Origin: VAZQ01 sp963841705
Lineage (GTDB): Bacteria > Pseudomonadota > Alphaproteobacteria > Rhizobiales > Xanthobacteraceae
Length of the DNA stretch: 64,000 nt
Assembly (NCBI GenBank): GCA_963841705.1
Contig: CAWJDY010000003.1
Coordinates: 65,550-129,549 of the forward strand
Direction of reading: 5' to 3'
The translations under genes were made by a program, and so were the position numbers. Within the stretch, counting starts at the first letter, position 1. The number at the start of each line of letters is the position of its first letter. Under the pieces are notes generated by a model. The model was not told the origin of the DNA and did no database searches. It worked only from the letters and a program-made list of their open reading frames with translations. This document shows, one piece after another, positions 51,391 through 59,192 of this stretch.

Positions 51391-52179
51391 ATGACTGCAG
51401 TCGATTTTTCAGCTTTCGTCGATCAGCTCGCTACGGTCTCGGGAGAGACCATACTGCCGTTTTTTCGCACAGCGCTTAACATATCGGACAAAGGGCGGTT
51501 TGGGAGCTTCGATCCAGTGACCGCCGCCGACCACGCGGCGGAAACGGCGATGCGCAACCTCATCCACCGCACCTTTCCCGGCCACGGCATCATCGGCGAG
51601 GAGTTCGGCAACGAGCGTACCAAGGCCGAATATGTGTGGGTGCTCGACCCGATCGACGGCACCAAGTCCTTCATTGCCGGGATGCTGGCCTGGGGCACCC
51701 TCATCGGGCTGTTGCGCGAGGGAGAGCCAGTTTTCGGCATGATGAACCAGCCCTTCATCGGAGAACGGTTTTTCGGCGATGGGGCAAGGGCGCACTACCG
51801 CGGTCCTGCCGGCAAGCGCAACCTGCGCACACGCGCGTGCAGCGCGCTCGCGGATGCGGTGTTGTTTACAACCAGCCCGCTGTTGATGAACAAAAAGGAC
51901 CGCGCGCGCTTCGCGGCGGTGGAAGAGCTGGTGCGGCTCTCCCGCTATGGCGGGGATTGCTACGCCTATTGCGTGCTCGCTGCCGGCCACGTCGACCTGG
52001 TCATCGAAACCGAGCTCAAGCCCTATGACGTGCTCCCCCTGATGCCCATCATCGTCGGCGCCGGCGGGGTGATAACGACGTGGGAAGGAACGTCCCCTCT
52101 TTCCGGTGGCCGTATTGTCGCGTCAGGAGACGAACGCGTGCACGCCGCCGCGCTCGACCTGCTGAAAAAGAGCACGTAG
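51391..52179 (+). CDS. hisN: inositol-monophosphatase-family phosphatase, HisN-like
   Basis: A 262-residue Mg-dependent phosphatase. The metal-binding motifs are HGIIGEEFGNERT (Glu), WVLDPIDGTKSFIAGM (DPIDGT signature) and SRYGGDCYAYCVLAAGHVDL (second Asp). The active-site loop and the KPYDVLPLMPIIVGAGGVIT segment match the alphaproteobacterial histidinol-phosphate phosphatase HisN group, but other sugar-phosphate substrates are possible. ATG 51391 is chosen (MTAVDFSAFV start). The stop codon lies within the arm of a 42-bp perfect palindrome. Confidence 0.85.
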   Translation: MTAVDFSAFVDQLATVSGETILPFFRTALNISDKGRFGSFDPVTAADHAAETAMRNLIHRTFPGHGIIGEEFGNERTKAEYVWVLDPIDGTKSFIAGMLAWGTLIGLLREGEPVFGMMNQPFIGERFFGDGARAHYRGPAGKRNLRTRACSALADAVLFTTSPLLMNKKDRARFAAVEELVRLSRYGGDCYAYCVLAAGHVDLVIETELKPYDVLPLMPIIVGAGGVITTWEGTSPLSGGRIVASGDERVHAAALDLLKKST

Positions 52180-52217
52180 ATGGTGTAACGGGCCGGCCGG
52201 CCCGTTACACCATCTAC
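52176..52217. repeat. perfect 42-bp palindrome at a stop codon
   Basis: Half-site GTAGATGGTGTAACGGGCC, centre GGCC, then the exact complement. The TAG inside the first four bases is the stop codon of the phosphatase gene. It can form a very stable hairpin in the transcript. Partial copies are at 57670-57682 and 59170-59196. Confidence 0.85.
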
Positions 52218-52248
52218 AAGTCCGGCGGGACTTCGGGCGTCTCCATGA

Positions 52249-53196
52249 TCAACCAAACAGCGGCGTGCCCGGCACGAAGGCGTCGAATGCCGCCAATGCC
52301 TGCGAGCGAAAACGGTCCTGCTCCATCAAAAGCTCGTGCCGCGCCCCGGGCACGATCAGGTGCGACCCGGCGCGCAGCCGGATGGAAAATTCCTCGATCG
52401 CGGCGGTGGAGACGATCGCATCAAGACCGGCCGCGATGATCAGGAGCGGCTGGCGGATCCGGGCGGGATAGGATGGTTGCAGCATTTCGTACATCGCCCG
52501 GAAGGCCGCATTCGCCCACGCCACGGTGGGCCAGCCGGTTGCGAGCGACGGCTCTGCCTCGAGCACCGCGGCGTTGCGCGCGTAGCGTACCGGATCGGAG
52601 GAGAGGGGATTGCCGGCGAAGGGGCGGCTCTGGAGGATCGAGGCGTCGCGACCCGGCACGTAGAGGCGACCGAGGCCCATGAGCCGCAACGCCTTCACCA
52701 TCAGCCGGGTCGATCGCATCCGGCGCATGCCCGGAAGCGAGATCATGGGCGCAAGTAAAACCATGCGATCGAACCAGCGGTGCCCGGCGAAGGCTGCGCG
52801 CAGCAGAACGGTCGCGCCCATGGAGTGGGCGAGCGCGAAGACCGGCGGCGGGCAATCCGGCAGCACCACTTCGTGGATGAAGGTCTCAAGATCGATCTGG
52901 TACTCGGAGAAGCTGCGAACGTAGCCCTTGCGCTTGTTGCGCAGCGCCCGCTCCGAGCCTCCCTGCCCGCGCCAGTCGAGGGTGGCAACGGCAAAGCCGC
53001 GCGCGCGCAAGTCCCGCACCGTCTCAAAATATTTCTCGATGAATTCGGCACGGCCCTGGAACAGGCAGACGGTGCCTTTGCGGCCCGGCGGGGGCGGCCA
53101 GCGGGCAAACCGCAGCGCCGTGCCGTCGCGGGTTTTCAGCATCCCCGTGACTGCACCGTCAGGCGTCGGATTCGCCGGGATTGAAACAAGTGTCAT
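52249..53196 (-). CDS. alpha/beta hydrolase, lysophospholipase/monoacylglycerol-lipase type
   Basis: A 315-residue serine hydrolase of the PldB/Hydrolase_4 type. FQGRAEFIEKYFETVRDLRA is the hallmark of this subgroup, followed by DWRGQGGSERAL. The nucleophile elbow FALAHSMGATVLL (Ser) is intact, the Asp is in AAGLDAIVSTAAIEEF, and the His is in VPGARHELLMEQD. No signal peptide is seen. Expected to cleave lysophospholipids or monoglycerides. Confidence 0.9.
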   Translation of the reverse strand: MTLVSIPANPTPDGAVTGMLKTRDGTALRFARWPPPPGRKGTVCLFQGRAEFIEKYFETVRDLRARGFAVATLDWRGQGGSERALRNKRKGYVRSFSEYQIDLETFIHEVVLPDCPPPVFALAHSMGATVLLRAAFAGHRWFDRMVLLAPMISLPGMRRMRSTRLMVKALRLMGLGRLYVPGRDASILQSRPFAGNPLSSDPVRYARNAAVLEAEPSLATGWPTVAWANAAFRAMYEMLQPSYPARIRQPLLIIAAGLDAIVSTAAIEEFSIRLRAGSHLIVPGARHELLMEQDRFRSQALAAFDAFVPGTPLFG

Positions 53197-53344
53197 GGAT
53201 CAGAAAACCCGGAACCGGGATCGGGGAGAAAACGAAACTTGTGGAAGGCCGAGCAACAGAGCGTGGGTCGGCTTTATAGCAGGGTGCTCCCCCACCTCAA
53301 CGCTGAGGGGAGGTAAAGGGCGTCCCCCTTGTGTGCGCGCGGCG

Positions 53345-53449
53345 GGCTTCCCACATGTGCCTTGCACAGGCTCCAAGCGGGCTGTGCACCAAGGAAACCG
53401 GTCCGGCCCTGTGGCGGACCAGACGCATTTCGCTCAACGAGGTAATGCC
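53345..53449 (+). promoter_or_regulatory. ROSE-like RNA thermometer in the hsp20 leader
   Basis: The leader of the small heat-shock gene can fold into successive hairpins: CCTTG..CAAGG, GGTCCG..CGGACC (~53399-53422), and a last one in which GCATTTCGCTC pairs with GAGGTAATGC. The last stem covers the ribosome-binding bases GAGG (53439-53442). This is the layout of ROSE elements that repress small heat-shock genes at normal temperature in rhizobia. Confidence 0.6.
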
Positions 53450-53896
53450 ATGCGAACTTTTGATCTAGCTCCCCTCTATCGTTCTACCGTCGGTTTCGAC
53501 CGGCTGTTCTCGATGCTTGACGGCTTCGAGTTTGCCCCCGGCTACCCACCCTATAACATCGAGCGCACTGGCGAGAACGCCTATCGCATCTCGGTCGCGG
53601 TTGCCGGTTTTGGCGAAAACGATCTTGCCATCGAGGTGAAGGAAAACACCCTCACGATCAAGGGCGACAAGCAGTCGAAGGACGAGACGAAGACCGGCGA
53701 GATCCTCTATCAGGGTATCGCGGCGCGGGCGTTCGAGCGCGTCTTCCAGCTGGCCGACTACGTCCACGTCAAGGGTGCCGCGCTCGAGAACGGGCTCCTG
53801 CACGTCGATCTCGTCCGCGAGATCCCGGAGGCCAAGAAGCCGCGGCAGATCCCGATCGGGAACCAGCTGAAGGTGGTCGACGCCAAAGCTGCCTAA
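53450..53896 (+). CDS. Hsp20/alpha-crystallin small heat-shock protein
   Basis: A 148-residue class A small heat-shock protein. N-terminus MRTFDLAPLYRSTVGFDRLF, then the alpha-crystallin domain beginning YPPYNIERTGENAYRISVAV, with AGFGENDLAIEVKENTLTIK, and the A-x-F..L-x-D motif ARAFERVFQLADYVHVKGA. The C-terminal tail KKPRQIPIG carries the I-x-I type anchor. It forms oligomers that hold unfolding proteins. ATG 53450 follows the likely RNA thermometer. A strong terminator follows. Confidence 0.93.
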   Translation: MRTFDLAPLYRSTVGFDRLFSMLDGFEFAPGYPPYNIERTGENAYRISVAVAGFGENDLAIEVKENTLTIKGDKQSKDETKTGEILYQGIAARAFERVFQLADYVHVKGAALENGLLHVDLVREIPEAKKPRQIPIGNQLKVVDAKAA

Positions 53897-53936
53897 TAAG
53901 AAGAGCAGCGTTCGGTCAGATCGATCGACCAGAGGG

Positions 53937-53967
53937 AGCGCCCCGGATTCCGGGGCGCTTTTATTTG
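53937..53967. terminator. rho-independent terminator, possibly bidirectional
   Basis: Ten-bp perfect stem AGCGCCCCGG / CCGGGGCGCT with a 3-base loop, then TTTATTT. It ends the hsp20 transcript and lies just past the convergent gene at 53980. Confidence 0.85.
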
Positions 53968-53979
53968 GGGCGCTGCGTG

Positions 53980-54600
53980 TTACTCGTCGATCTCGACGGT
54001 CGACGGTGCCGTGTTTTCCGCGCTCGCGCTCGGACCGGTGCTGGCCGGTGGGGGGCTGATCGTCGGCTCGCGACCGGCCGAAGGTGCGGCAACGGCCGCC
54101 TCCTTTGGCCGCGGCCGCGGCAGGGGCGGCGGCTTGGCAGCAGTGCGCGCGGGCGGCTTCGGAACAACGCCGGGCGCTCTCGGCTGTATCGGTTCAAACT
54201 CCGTGTCGTCGTCGCTCGCGGGCGGCATGGTTGCAATGCGCGAGCCCGGAGCATTGCCGTCAGGCGCTGTCCGCGCGGAGGGGATGCTCGCGGGCGGGGC
54301 AAACGCGCCGGGGTCGGTAGGGGCGACGGCAGCGACTTTGACGATGCGCCCCATCCTGGCATCGACCACGACGCGGACTTCCTGTCCCGCTGGGGTGAGG
54401 GCGCGCAACAGATAAACCGGACCCTGGCGCACGGGGCGGCTCACGGGATCAAGTCCCGCAGAGCGAACGATGGCCACGATCTCGTACGGCGGCAGCCCTG
54501 CAAACCCGGGATAGAACGGCGGCATCACCGGCTGCGCGCGCAACGCTGCCGATGATACGAGGCTGAGAACAAGTGCAGCGACGTAGAATGCGAGTTTCAC
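53980..54600 (-). CDS. exported proline-rich hypothetical protein
   Basis: A 206-residue protein: signal peptide MKLAFYVAALVLSLVSSAAL, then a short domain LPPYEIVAIVRSAGLDPVSR with QEVRVVVDARMGRIVKVAAV, which resembles a PepSY/DUF-type strand pair. The last ~110 residues are a low-complexity Pro/Ala/Ser tail. This layout is common in Bradyrhizobium. It may sit in the periplasm with the tail extending to the wall. Function unknown. Confidence 0.7.
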   Translation of the reverse strand: MKLAFYVAALVLSLVSSAALRAQPVMPPFYPGFAGLPPYEIVAIVRSAGLDPVSRPVRQGPVYLLRALTPAGQEVRVVVDARMGRIVKVAAVAPTDPGAFAPPASIPSARTAPDGNAPGSRIATMPPASDDDTEFEPIQPRAPGVVPKPPARTAAKPPPLPRPRPKEAAVAAPSAGREPTISPPPASTGPSASAENTAPSTVEIDE

Positions 54601-54770
54601 GGCACCCTCCTGACCTCAGTCGCATGCCGTAACCCGTTACTTCTTTCTGTAACGGCACTGCGAAGATGAAAGAGTGTATCCGGTGCGAGCATCCTCCTGC
54701 AATGGGGCGGACGTGGGGCATTTATCGAGCCCGCGCATGACGGTGGACGTCAGCGCAATCGGGAAATGCT

Positions 54771-55046
54771 CTAGCGTTCGGCGCGGCCGATGACGCTCAT
54801 CAGCTCCTCGATCTTTCGGCGCTGATCGGTCTTGTTGCCCGACACGATGGCGTGCTCGACGCAATGCGCGACATGATCGCGCAAGACTTCCTCCTGCAGC
54901 CGCCGCAGGGCTGCGCGGACCGCGGCAATCTGCGTGACCACGTCGATGCAGTAGCGATCGTTCTCGATCATGCGTGCAATGCCGCGTACCTGACCCTCGA
55001 TCCGGTTCAACCGCTTCGCGCACGAGCTCTTGCTGTCCTTTCGCAT
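54771..55046 (-). CDS. csoR: CsoR/RcnR-family metal-sensing repressor
   Basis: A 91-residue helical repressor. The family start KRLNRIEGQVRGIARMIEND is clear. The copper-site residues are present: Cys in NDRYCIDVVTQ, then His and Cys in DHVAHCVEHAI, i.e. the C-H-C set of CsoR. It represses the divergent copper ATPase gene until Cu(I) binds. The shared intergenic region is only 51 bp and contains an inverted repeat. ATG 55046 is used; the frame beyond is not protein-like. Confidence 0.87.
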   Translation of the reverse strand: MRKDSKSSCAKRLNRIEGQVRGIARMIENDRYCIDVVTQIAAVRAALRRLQEEVLRDHVAHCVEHAIVSGNKTDQRRKIEELMSVIGRAER

Positions 55047-55053
55047 GGGCCGT

Positions 55054-55074
55054 ATATACCCCCCATAGGTATAT
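55054..55074. promoter_or_regulatory. candidate CsoR operator
   Basis: Inverted repeat ATATACC-CCCCATA-GGTATAT between the divergent csoR (start 55046) and copper ATPase (start 55098) genes. The GC-rich centre within AT-rich arms matches the general form of CsoR-family sites. Its position would allow control of both genes. Confidence 0.6.
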
Positions 55075-55097
55075 CTCGCAATACTCGGAGCACGGGG

Positions 55098-57368
55098 ATG
55101 AGCTCGGGGCCGACCAGCAAGATTGCATCCAAGCCTGGGCAGGAATCGCCGGCTGTTGCCGCTCACCGCACCGCCGCCGCTCCTTCTCCCGCTCGCGGTG
55201 GAGCGCATTGCGCGCATGGCGCGCTCTCTGAAAAACAAACAGCCGCCATCCCGCATGACGCGATCTACACGTGCCCGATGCATCCGCAGATCCGGCAGAC
55301 CGGCCCCGGAGCCTGCCCGATCTGCGGCATGGCGCTTGAGCCCGAGATCGCAACTGCGGCATCGGGCGAGAGCGCTGAGCTCATCGACATGCGCCGCCGG
55401 TTTTGGATCAGCCTCTTGCTGGCGATCCCGGTGTTTGCGCTGGAAATGGGTGGGCATATTGCTGGCTTTCACCGGTTGCTGGCCGCGAGCTGGTCGCATT
55501 GGATTGAGCTCGGGCTGGCAACTCCGGTCGTACTTTGGGGCGGCTGGCCCTTCTTCGTTCGAGCCTGGAAATCTCTGCTCACCCGCAATCTCAACATGTT
55601 CACCCTGATAGCGATGGGCATCGGGGTGGCTTGGCTCTACAGCGTGTTTGCAGTTCTCTTCCCCGAGCTTTTCCCGCCGGGCTTCCGCGGTGCCGACGGC
55701 GCCGTCGCCGTCTATTTCGAAGCCGCTGCCGTGATCACCGTCCTTGTGCTGCTGGGCCAGGTGCTGGAACTGCGCGCGCGCGAGCAGACCTCAGGGGCCA
55801 TCCGCGCGCTGCTCGATCTTGCGCCCAAGACCGCGCGCCGAGCTCGACCGGATGAGAGCGAGGAGGAGGTTGCCGTCGACATGATCGCGGTGGGCGATCG
55901 CCTGCGCCTGCGTCCGGGCGAGAAGGTGCCTGTGGACGGGCAGGTGATCGAAGGCCGCTCGTCCGTCGATGAATCCCTGGTAACCGGCGAATCCATGCCG
56001 GTGGCGAAAGAAGCGGGCGCGAACGTCATCGCCGGAACGATTAACGCCAGCGGCAGTATCATGATCCGCGCGATGAAAGTCGGCCGCGACACCATGCTCG
56101 CGCAGATCGTGCAGATGGTGGCTGCGGCCCAGCGCTCGCGCGCGCCCATTCAAAGACTGGCGGATCAGGTCTCCGGCTGGTTCGTGCCTGCCGTGATCGG
56201 CGTTGCAATGCTCGCCTTTGGCGCCTGGGCGCTGTTCGGACCGGAGCCGCGCTATGCCTATGGACTCGTCGCCGCCGTCACCGTGCTGATCATTGCATGT
56301 CCCTGTGCACTGGGGTTGGCCACTCCGATGTCGATCATGGTCGGGATCGGACGCGGCGCCCAGGCAGGCGTGCTGATCAAGAACGCCGAGGCGCTGGAGC
56401 GTTTGGAAAAGATAGACACGTTGGTTGTCGACAAAACCGGCACGCTTACCGAGGGCAAGCCGAAAGTGGTCGCGATAGTGACCAGCCCCGGATACGAAGA
56501 AAACGAAATCCTGCGCCTCGCGGCGAGCGTGGAGAAGGCGAGCGAGCATCCCCTGGCCATGGCCCTTGTGGCCGCCGCACAGGAACGCGGACTGGTGCTC
56601 ACAGAGGTGTCCGAGTTCGAATCGCCTTCCGGCAGGGGGGTGATTGGAGTGGTCAAGGGAGAGCGGGTCAGCCTCGGCAGCGCAAGCTTGCTGAAAGAGT
56701 TCGGCATCGATCCGGCCGCATTCGAGACCGAAGCCGACCGGCTGCGGCAGGACGGCGCCACGGCGGTCTTCGTCGCCGCTGGCCCCCGTGTCCTCGGCGT
56801 GATCGCGATCGCGGATCCGATCAAAGGCACCACGCCTGAGGCATTGGCGGCCTTGGCTCGGGAACGCGTGCGCGTCGTGATGCTCACGGGCGACAACCGG
56901 ACGACGGCGCTCGCGGTTGCGCGGCGGCTCGGCATCGCACGGGTGGAATCCGAGGTACTCCCGCAAGCCAAGAGCGCAGTGGTCGAGAGGCTGCGCCGCC
57001 AGGATCACGTGGTCGCAATGGCCGGTGACGGCGTCAACGATGCTCTCGCGCTCGCGGCAGCCGATGTCGGCATTGCCATGGGCACGGGAACCGATGTGGC
57101 CATGGAGAGCGCGGGCATCACCTTGCTCAAAGGCGATCTGACCGGCATCGTGCGCGCCCGCCGGCTCTCGCAAGCGACCATGAGCAACATCCGGCAGAAT
57201 CTGTTTCTCGCCTTCATCTACAACGCGGCAGGCGTTCCGATCGCTGCCGGTGCGCTCTACCCGTTGTTTGGAATCCTGCTGTCGCCGGTGATTGCCGCCG
57301 CCGCAATGTCGCTCTCCTCCGTCAGCGTCGTGGCCAATGCGCTGCGGCTGCGGCGCGTGCGGCTGTGA
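55098..57368 (+). CDS. copA: copper-translocating P-type ATPase
   Basis: A 756-residue P1B-type ATPase. The N-terminal Cys/His segment YTCPMHPQIRQTGPGACPIC is the heavy-metal-binding domain with paired CPMH and CPICGM; there is no classical CxxC ferredoxin-like domain. Then come the membrane helices, the actuator TGESMPV, the metal-path motif IIACPCALGLATP, the phosphorylation site VDKTGTLTEGKP, SEHPLAMAL and the hinge GDGVNDALALAAADVG. CPC indicates Cu(I)/Ag(I) export. ATG 55098 is chosen; the frame is open to 54852 across csoR. Regulated by the divergent CsoR. Confidence 0.93.
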   Translation: MSSGPTSKIASKPGQESPAVAAHRTAAAPSPARGGAHCAHGALSEKQTAAIPHDAIYTCPMHPQIRQTGPGACPICGMALEPEIATAASGESAELIDMRRRFWISLLLAIPVFALEMGGHIAGFHRLLAASWSHWIELGLATPVVLWGGWPFFVRAWKSLLTRNLNMFTLIAMGIGVAWLYSVFAVLFPELFPPGFRGADGAVAVYFEAAAVITVLVLLGQVLELRAREQTSGAIRALLDLAPKTARRARPDESEEEVAVDMIAVGDRLRLRPGEKVPVDGQVIEGRSSVDESLVTGESMPVAKEAGANVIAGTINASGSIMIRAMKVGRDTMLAQIVQMVAAAQRSRAPIQRLADQVSGWFVPAVIGVAMLAFGAWALFGPEPRYAYGLVAAVTVLIIACPCALGLATPMSIMVGIGRGAQAGVLIKNAEALERLEKIDTLVVDKTGTLTEGKPKVVAIVTSPGYEENEILRLAASVEKASEHPLAMALVAAAQERGLVLTEVSEFESPSGRGVIGVVKGERVSLGSASLLKEFGIDPAAFETEADRLRQDGATAVFVAAGPRVLGVIAIADPIKGTTPEALAALARERVRVVMLTGDNRTTALAVARRLGIARVESEVLPQAKSAVVERLRRQDHVVAMAGDGVNDALALAAADVGIAMGTGTDVAMESAGITLLKGDLTGIVRARRLSQATMSNIRQNLFLAFIYNAAGVPIAAGALYPLFGILLSPVIAAAAMSLSSVSVVANALRLRRVRL

Positions 57369-57388
57369 TTTGCTCACATAGATTGTAG

Positions 57389-57442
57389 GGTGGGTTAGCC
57401 GTACAAGTCGGCTTGCAGCCGACTTGTACGGCGTAACCCACC
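57389..57442. repeat. REP-like palindrome (54 bp)
   Basis: Outer arms GGTGGGTTA / TAACCCACC; inner stem CCGTACAAGTCGGC / GCCGACTTGTACGG with loop TTGCA. It lies directly after the copper ATPase gene. Confidence 0.8.
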
Positions 57443-57473
57443 GCACGCCAAGGGAGTAATCCGCCCGTCAGCG

Positions 57474-57602
57474 TCAGGCACGCTCTCCAAACTCGCCGAC
57501 CACCTCAGTCTCGCCGGCCCGATCGAGAGGGAAAATGCCGGCGCGTACGTCTCGATGAAATGTTGAATACGGCCAATCCTGCACACGACGCACGAGCGCG
57601 TT
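57474..57602 (-). pseudogene. C-terminal fragment of a REP-associated tyrosine transposase (RAYT)
   Basis: The minus-strand frame reads ALVRRVQDWPYSTFHRDVRA followed by GIFPLDRAG and a stop after GEFGERA. This is the conserved end of rhizobial RAYT proteins of the Y1 transposase superfamily (LVxRVxDWPYSSFHRxVRxG). The catalytic part is missing. The fragment lies between two REP-like palindromes (57389-57442 and 57607-57665), the usual partners of such enzymes. Confidence 0.7.
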
Positions 57603-57606
57603 GCGC

Positions 57607-57665
57607 GGTGGGTTACGCCGCACAGGTCGGCTGCTGATGCAGCTGACCTGTGCGGCTAACCCACC
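57607..57665. repeat. REP-like palindrome (59 bp)
   Basis: Same outer arms GGTGGGTTA / TAACCCACC as 57389-57442 but a different, still pairing, inner stem (CCGCACAGGTCGGC.. against CTGACCTGTGCGG). The arms co-vary, which indicates selection for the hairpin. Confidence 0.8.
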
Positions 57666-57972
57666 CTTCTGTAACGGGCCGGTCGGGGTCAACCCTCGTT
57701 TTGCGACGTCCTTCTCGCCGGGCACTCGCTTCTGTACGGGGTCGGCGCAAGGCCGCCACCAGATGGAATTCGCAAAGGATAGGTCGTCCGATCTACAGAT
57801 GCGTGGTCATAGAGCCACATGGGTGGGTGCGGACTGACCTTATCCTCGTCCCCGGCGAGGGGACTTCGCTTCGGGAAGGCTGGTATCGAACCCGCCCGAA
57901 ACTCTTAATCTCTCCTTCTCAGCTTGTCTGCATTAAGTTGCTCGAACTCAGCTCCGATTGGGGCGATCGCGC

Positions 57973-59010
57973 TCATGCCGCCGCGGCCTGGTTAGCCAGT
58001 TTGTGGTCGAACGGTTTTCCGTCGACCAGCATCCGATGCATGATCACCGCAAGCTTGCGTGCGAGCGCCACTTTCGCCTTCGCCATGCCGATGCGCTTGG
58101 CCAGCTGCATGGCCCAGGTCTTGAGTGCCGAGGCCTTCACCGGGCGCGTGAGAATGATGTGCGCGGCCTGATAGAGCGCGGTGCGCACGCTCTTGTCGCC
58201 GATCTTCGAGATCCTGCCGGCGTAATCGATTTCGCCCGACTGATATCTCTTCGGCGTGATCCCATAATGGGCGCCGACCTTTTTCGAGTTCTTGAAACGT
58301 GCGGGATCGTCGATTGCAGCCGCATATGTCAGTGAGATGACCGCCCCTACGCCGGTCGTGGTCATCAGCAGCCTGGTCCGCTCGTCGTGTCGCGCCATCG
58401 TCCGTACACGCTTCTCAAAACTCCTGAACTCACGCAACAGCACTTCGCGTACAGCTAACAACGCATCAGCGATGACTTGCAAATTCGCATGCTCGCTGAC
58501 CAGCTGCTTGATCCGTTCGGCAAAATTGGTCGGCGTGGTCTTTCCGACCTTCAGACCGAACCCGCGCAGCACCCCGCGCAGGCTCATCTCAACGTCACGC
58601 AGCTTCGCTTCGATCAGGCTGCGCGTGGTCAGGATCGCACGCGTCTCTTGCGCAGATATCGATTTGCAATGTACCGGCCGGAACCAGCCCATCCGCATCA
58701 GCTCGGCAATCCCGCGCGCGTCCTTGCGGTCGGTCTTCACCGGCATCGTCTTGAACGCATTGCGCACGTGCCGGGTCTCCAACAGCTCGACCGCCAGACC
58801 GGCTTGCTTCATCGCCGCAAACAGCCATTGCGACAGAGGCCCCGCCTCCAGCCCGATCCGCGTCATCGCAAGACCGAGATTGCCAAACCACGCAATCAGC
58901 GCCTCCGGCTCACTCGCGACCTTCGCCTCGCGAACGATCTTGCCGCCAGCGTCCAACACGCATACGCTTGACTGTTCCAATGACACGTCAATTCCTGCAT
59001 AATAGTCCAT
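57973..59010 (-). CDS. IS110-family transposase
   Basis: A 345-residue IS110-type recombinase. The N-terminal RuvC-like DEDD residues are Asp8 (YAGIDVS), Glu55 (IGLEAG), Asp94 and Asp97 (VKTDRKDARG). The C-terminal Transposase_20 domain shows LLMTTTGVGAVISLTYAAAI and ARFKNSKKVGAHYGITPKRY, with its catalytic Ser expected in the downstream KIGDKSVRTALYQAA region. No frameshift or stop is present, so it could be active. IS110 enzymes use a bridge RNA from the element's own non-coding end to choose the target. Confidence 0.93.
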   Translation of the reverse strand: MDYYAGIDVSLEQSSVCVLDAGGKIVREAKVASEPEALIAWFGNLGLAMTRIGLEAGPLSQWLFAAMKQAGLAVELLETRHVRNAFKTMPVKTDRKDARGIAELMRMGWFRPVHCKSISAQETRAILTTRSLIEAKLRDVEMSLRGVLRGFGLKVGKTTPTNFAERIKQLVSEHANLQVIADALLAVREVLLREFRSFEKRVRTMARHDERTRLLMTTTGVGAVISLTYAAAIDDPARFKNSKKVGAHYGITPKRYQSGEIDYAGRISKIGDKSVRTALYQAAHIILTRPVKASALKTWAMQLAKRIGMAKAKVALARKLAVIMHRMLVDGKPFDHKLANQAAAA

Positions 59011-59169
59011 GGTCGTCCCTCGATGATGCTTGGAGCAGGCGGGATTGCCGGACTCCGAATCACTGACACCATCAGTTTGAGGGACGACCAGCCTGCCGCA
59101 ACTCCAAGTCGCAAGCCGCGAGCGAGCGCGCCATCCATAGCGCCGTAGCGAGCTAGCGGCTGGCGACCT
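59011..59169 (-). ncRNA. candidate bridge-RNA region of the IS110 element
   Basis: The 159-bp non-coding stretch upstream of the transposase is rich in inverted repeats (AGCCGC..GCGGCT near 59110-59160; GAGGGACGACC). In IS110-group elements this end encodes the structured bridge RNA that pairs with donor and target DNA. The octamer ACACCATC occurs here near 59069-59076 and again in the adjacent target palindrome (59186-59193). No structure was computed. Confidence 0.35.
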
Positions 59170-59192
59170 GGCCGGCCGGCCCGTTACACCAT

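Larger units (their letters stand above)
57683..59169 (-). mobile_element. IS110-family insertion sequence inserted in a palindrome
   Basis: The likely span is between TGTAACGGGCCGG (57670-57682) and GGCCGGCCGGCCCGTTACAC (from 59170), the left and right halves of the palindrome found whole at 52176-52217. The element holds one transposase gene (57973-59010), a ~160-bp non-coding region upstream of it and ~290 bp downstream. TGGTCGTCCCTC and GAGGGACGACCA form an inverted repeat (59010-59021 and ~59079-59091) in the upstream region. Exact ends are not certain. Confidence 0.65.

Noticed and set aside
55791..57446. 551-codon minus-strand frame
   Set aside because: Antisense shadow of the copper ATPase.
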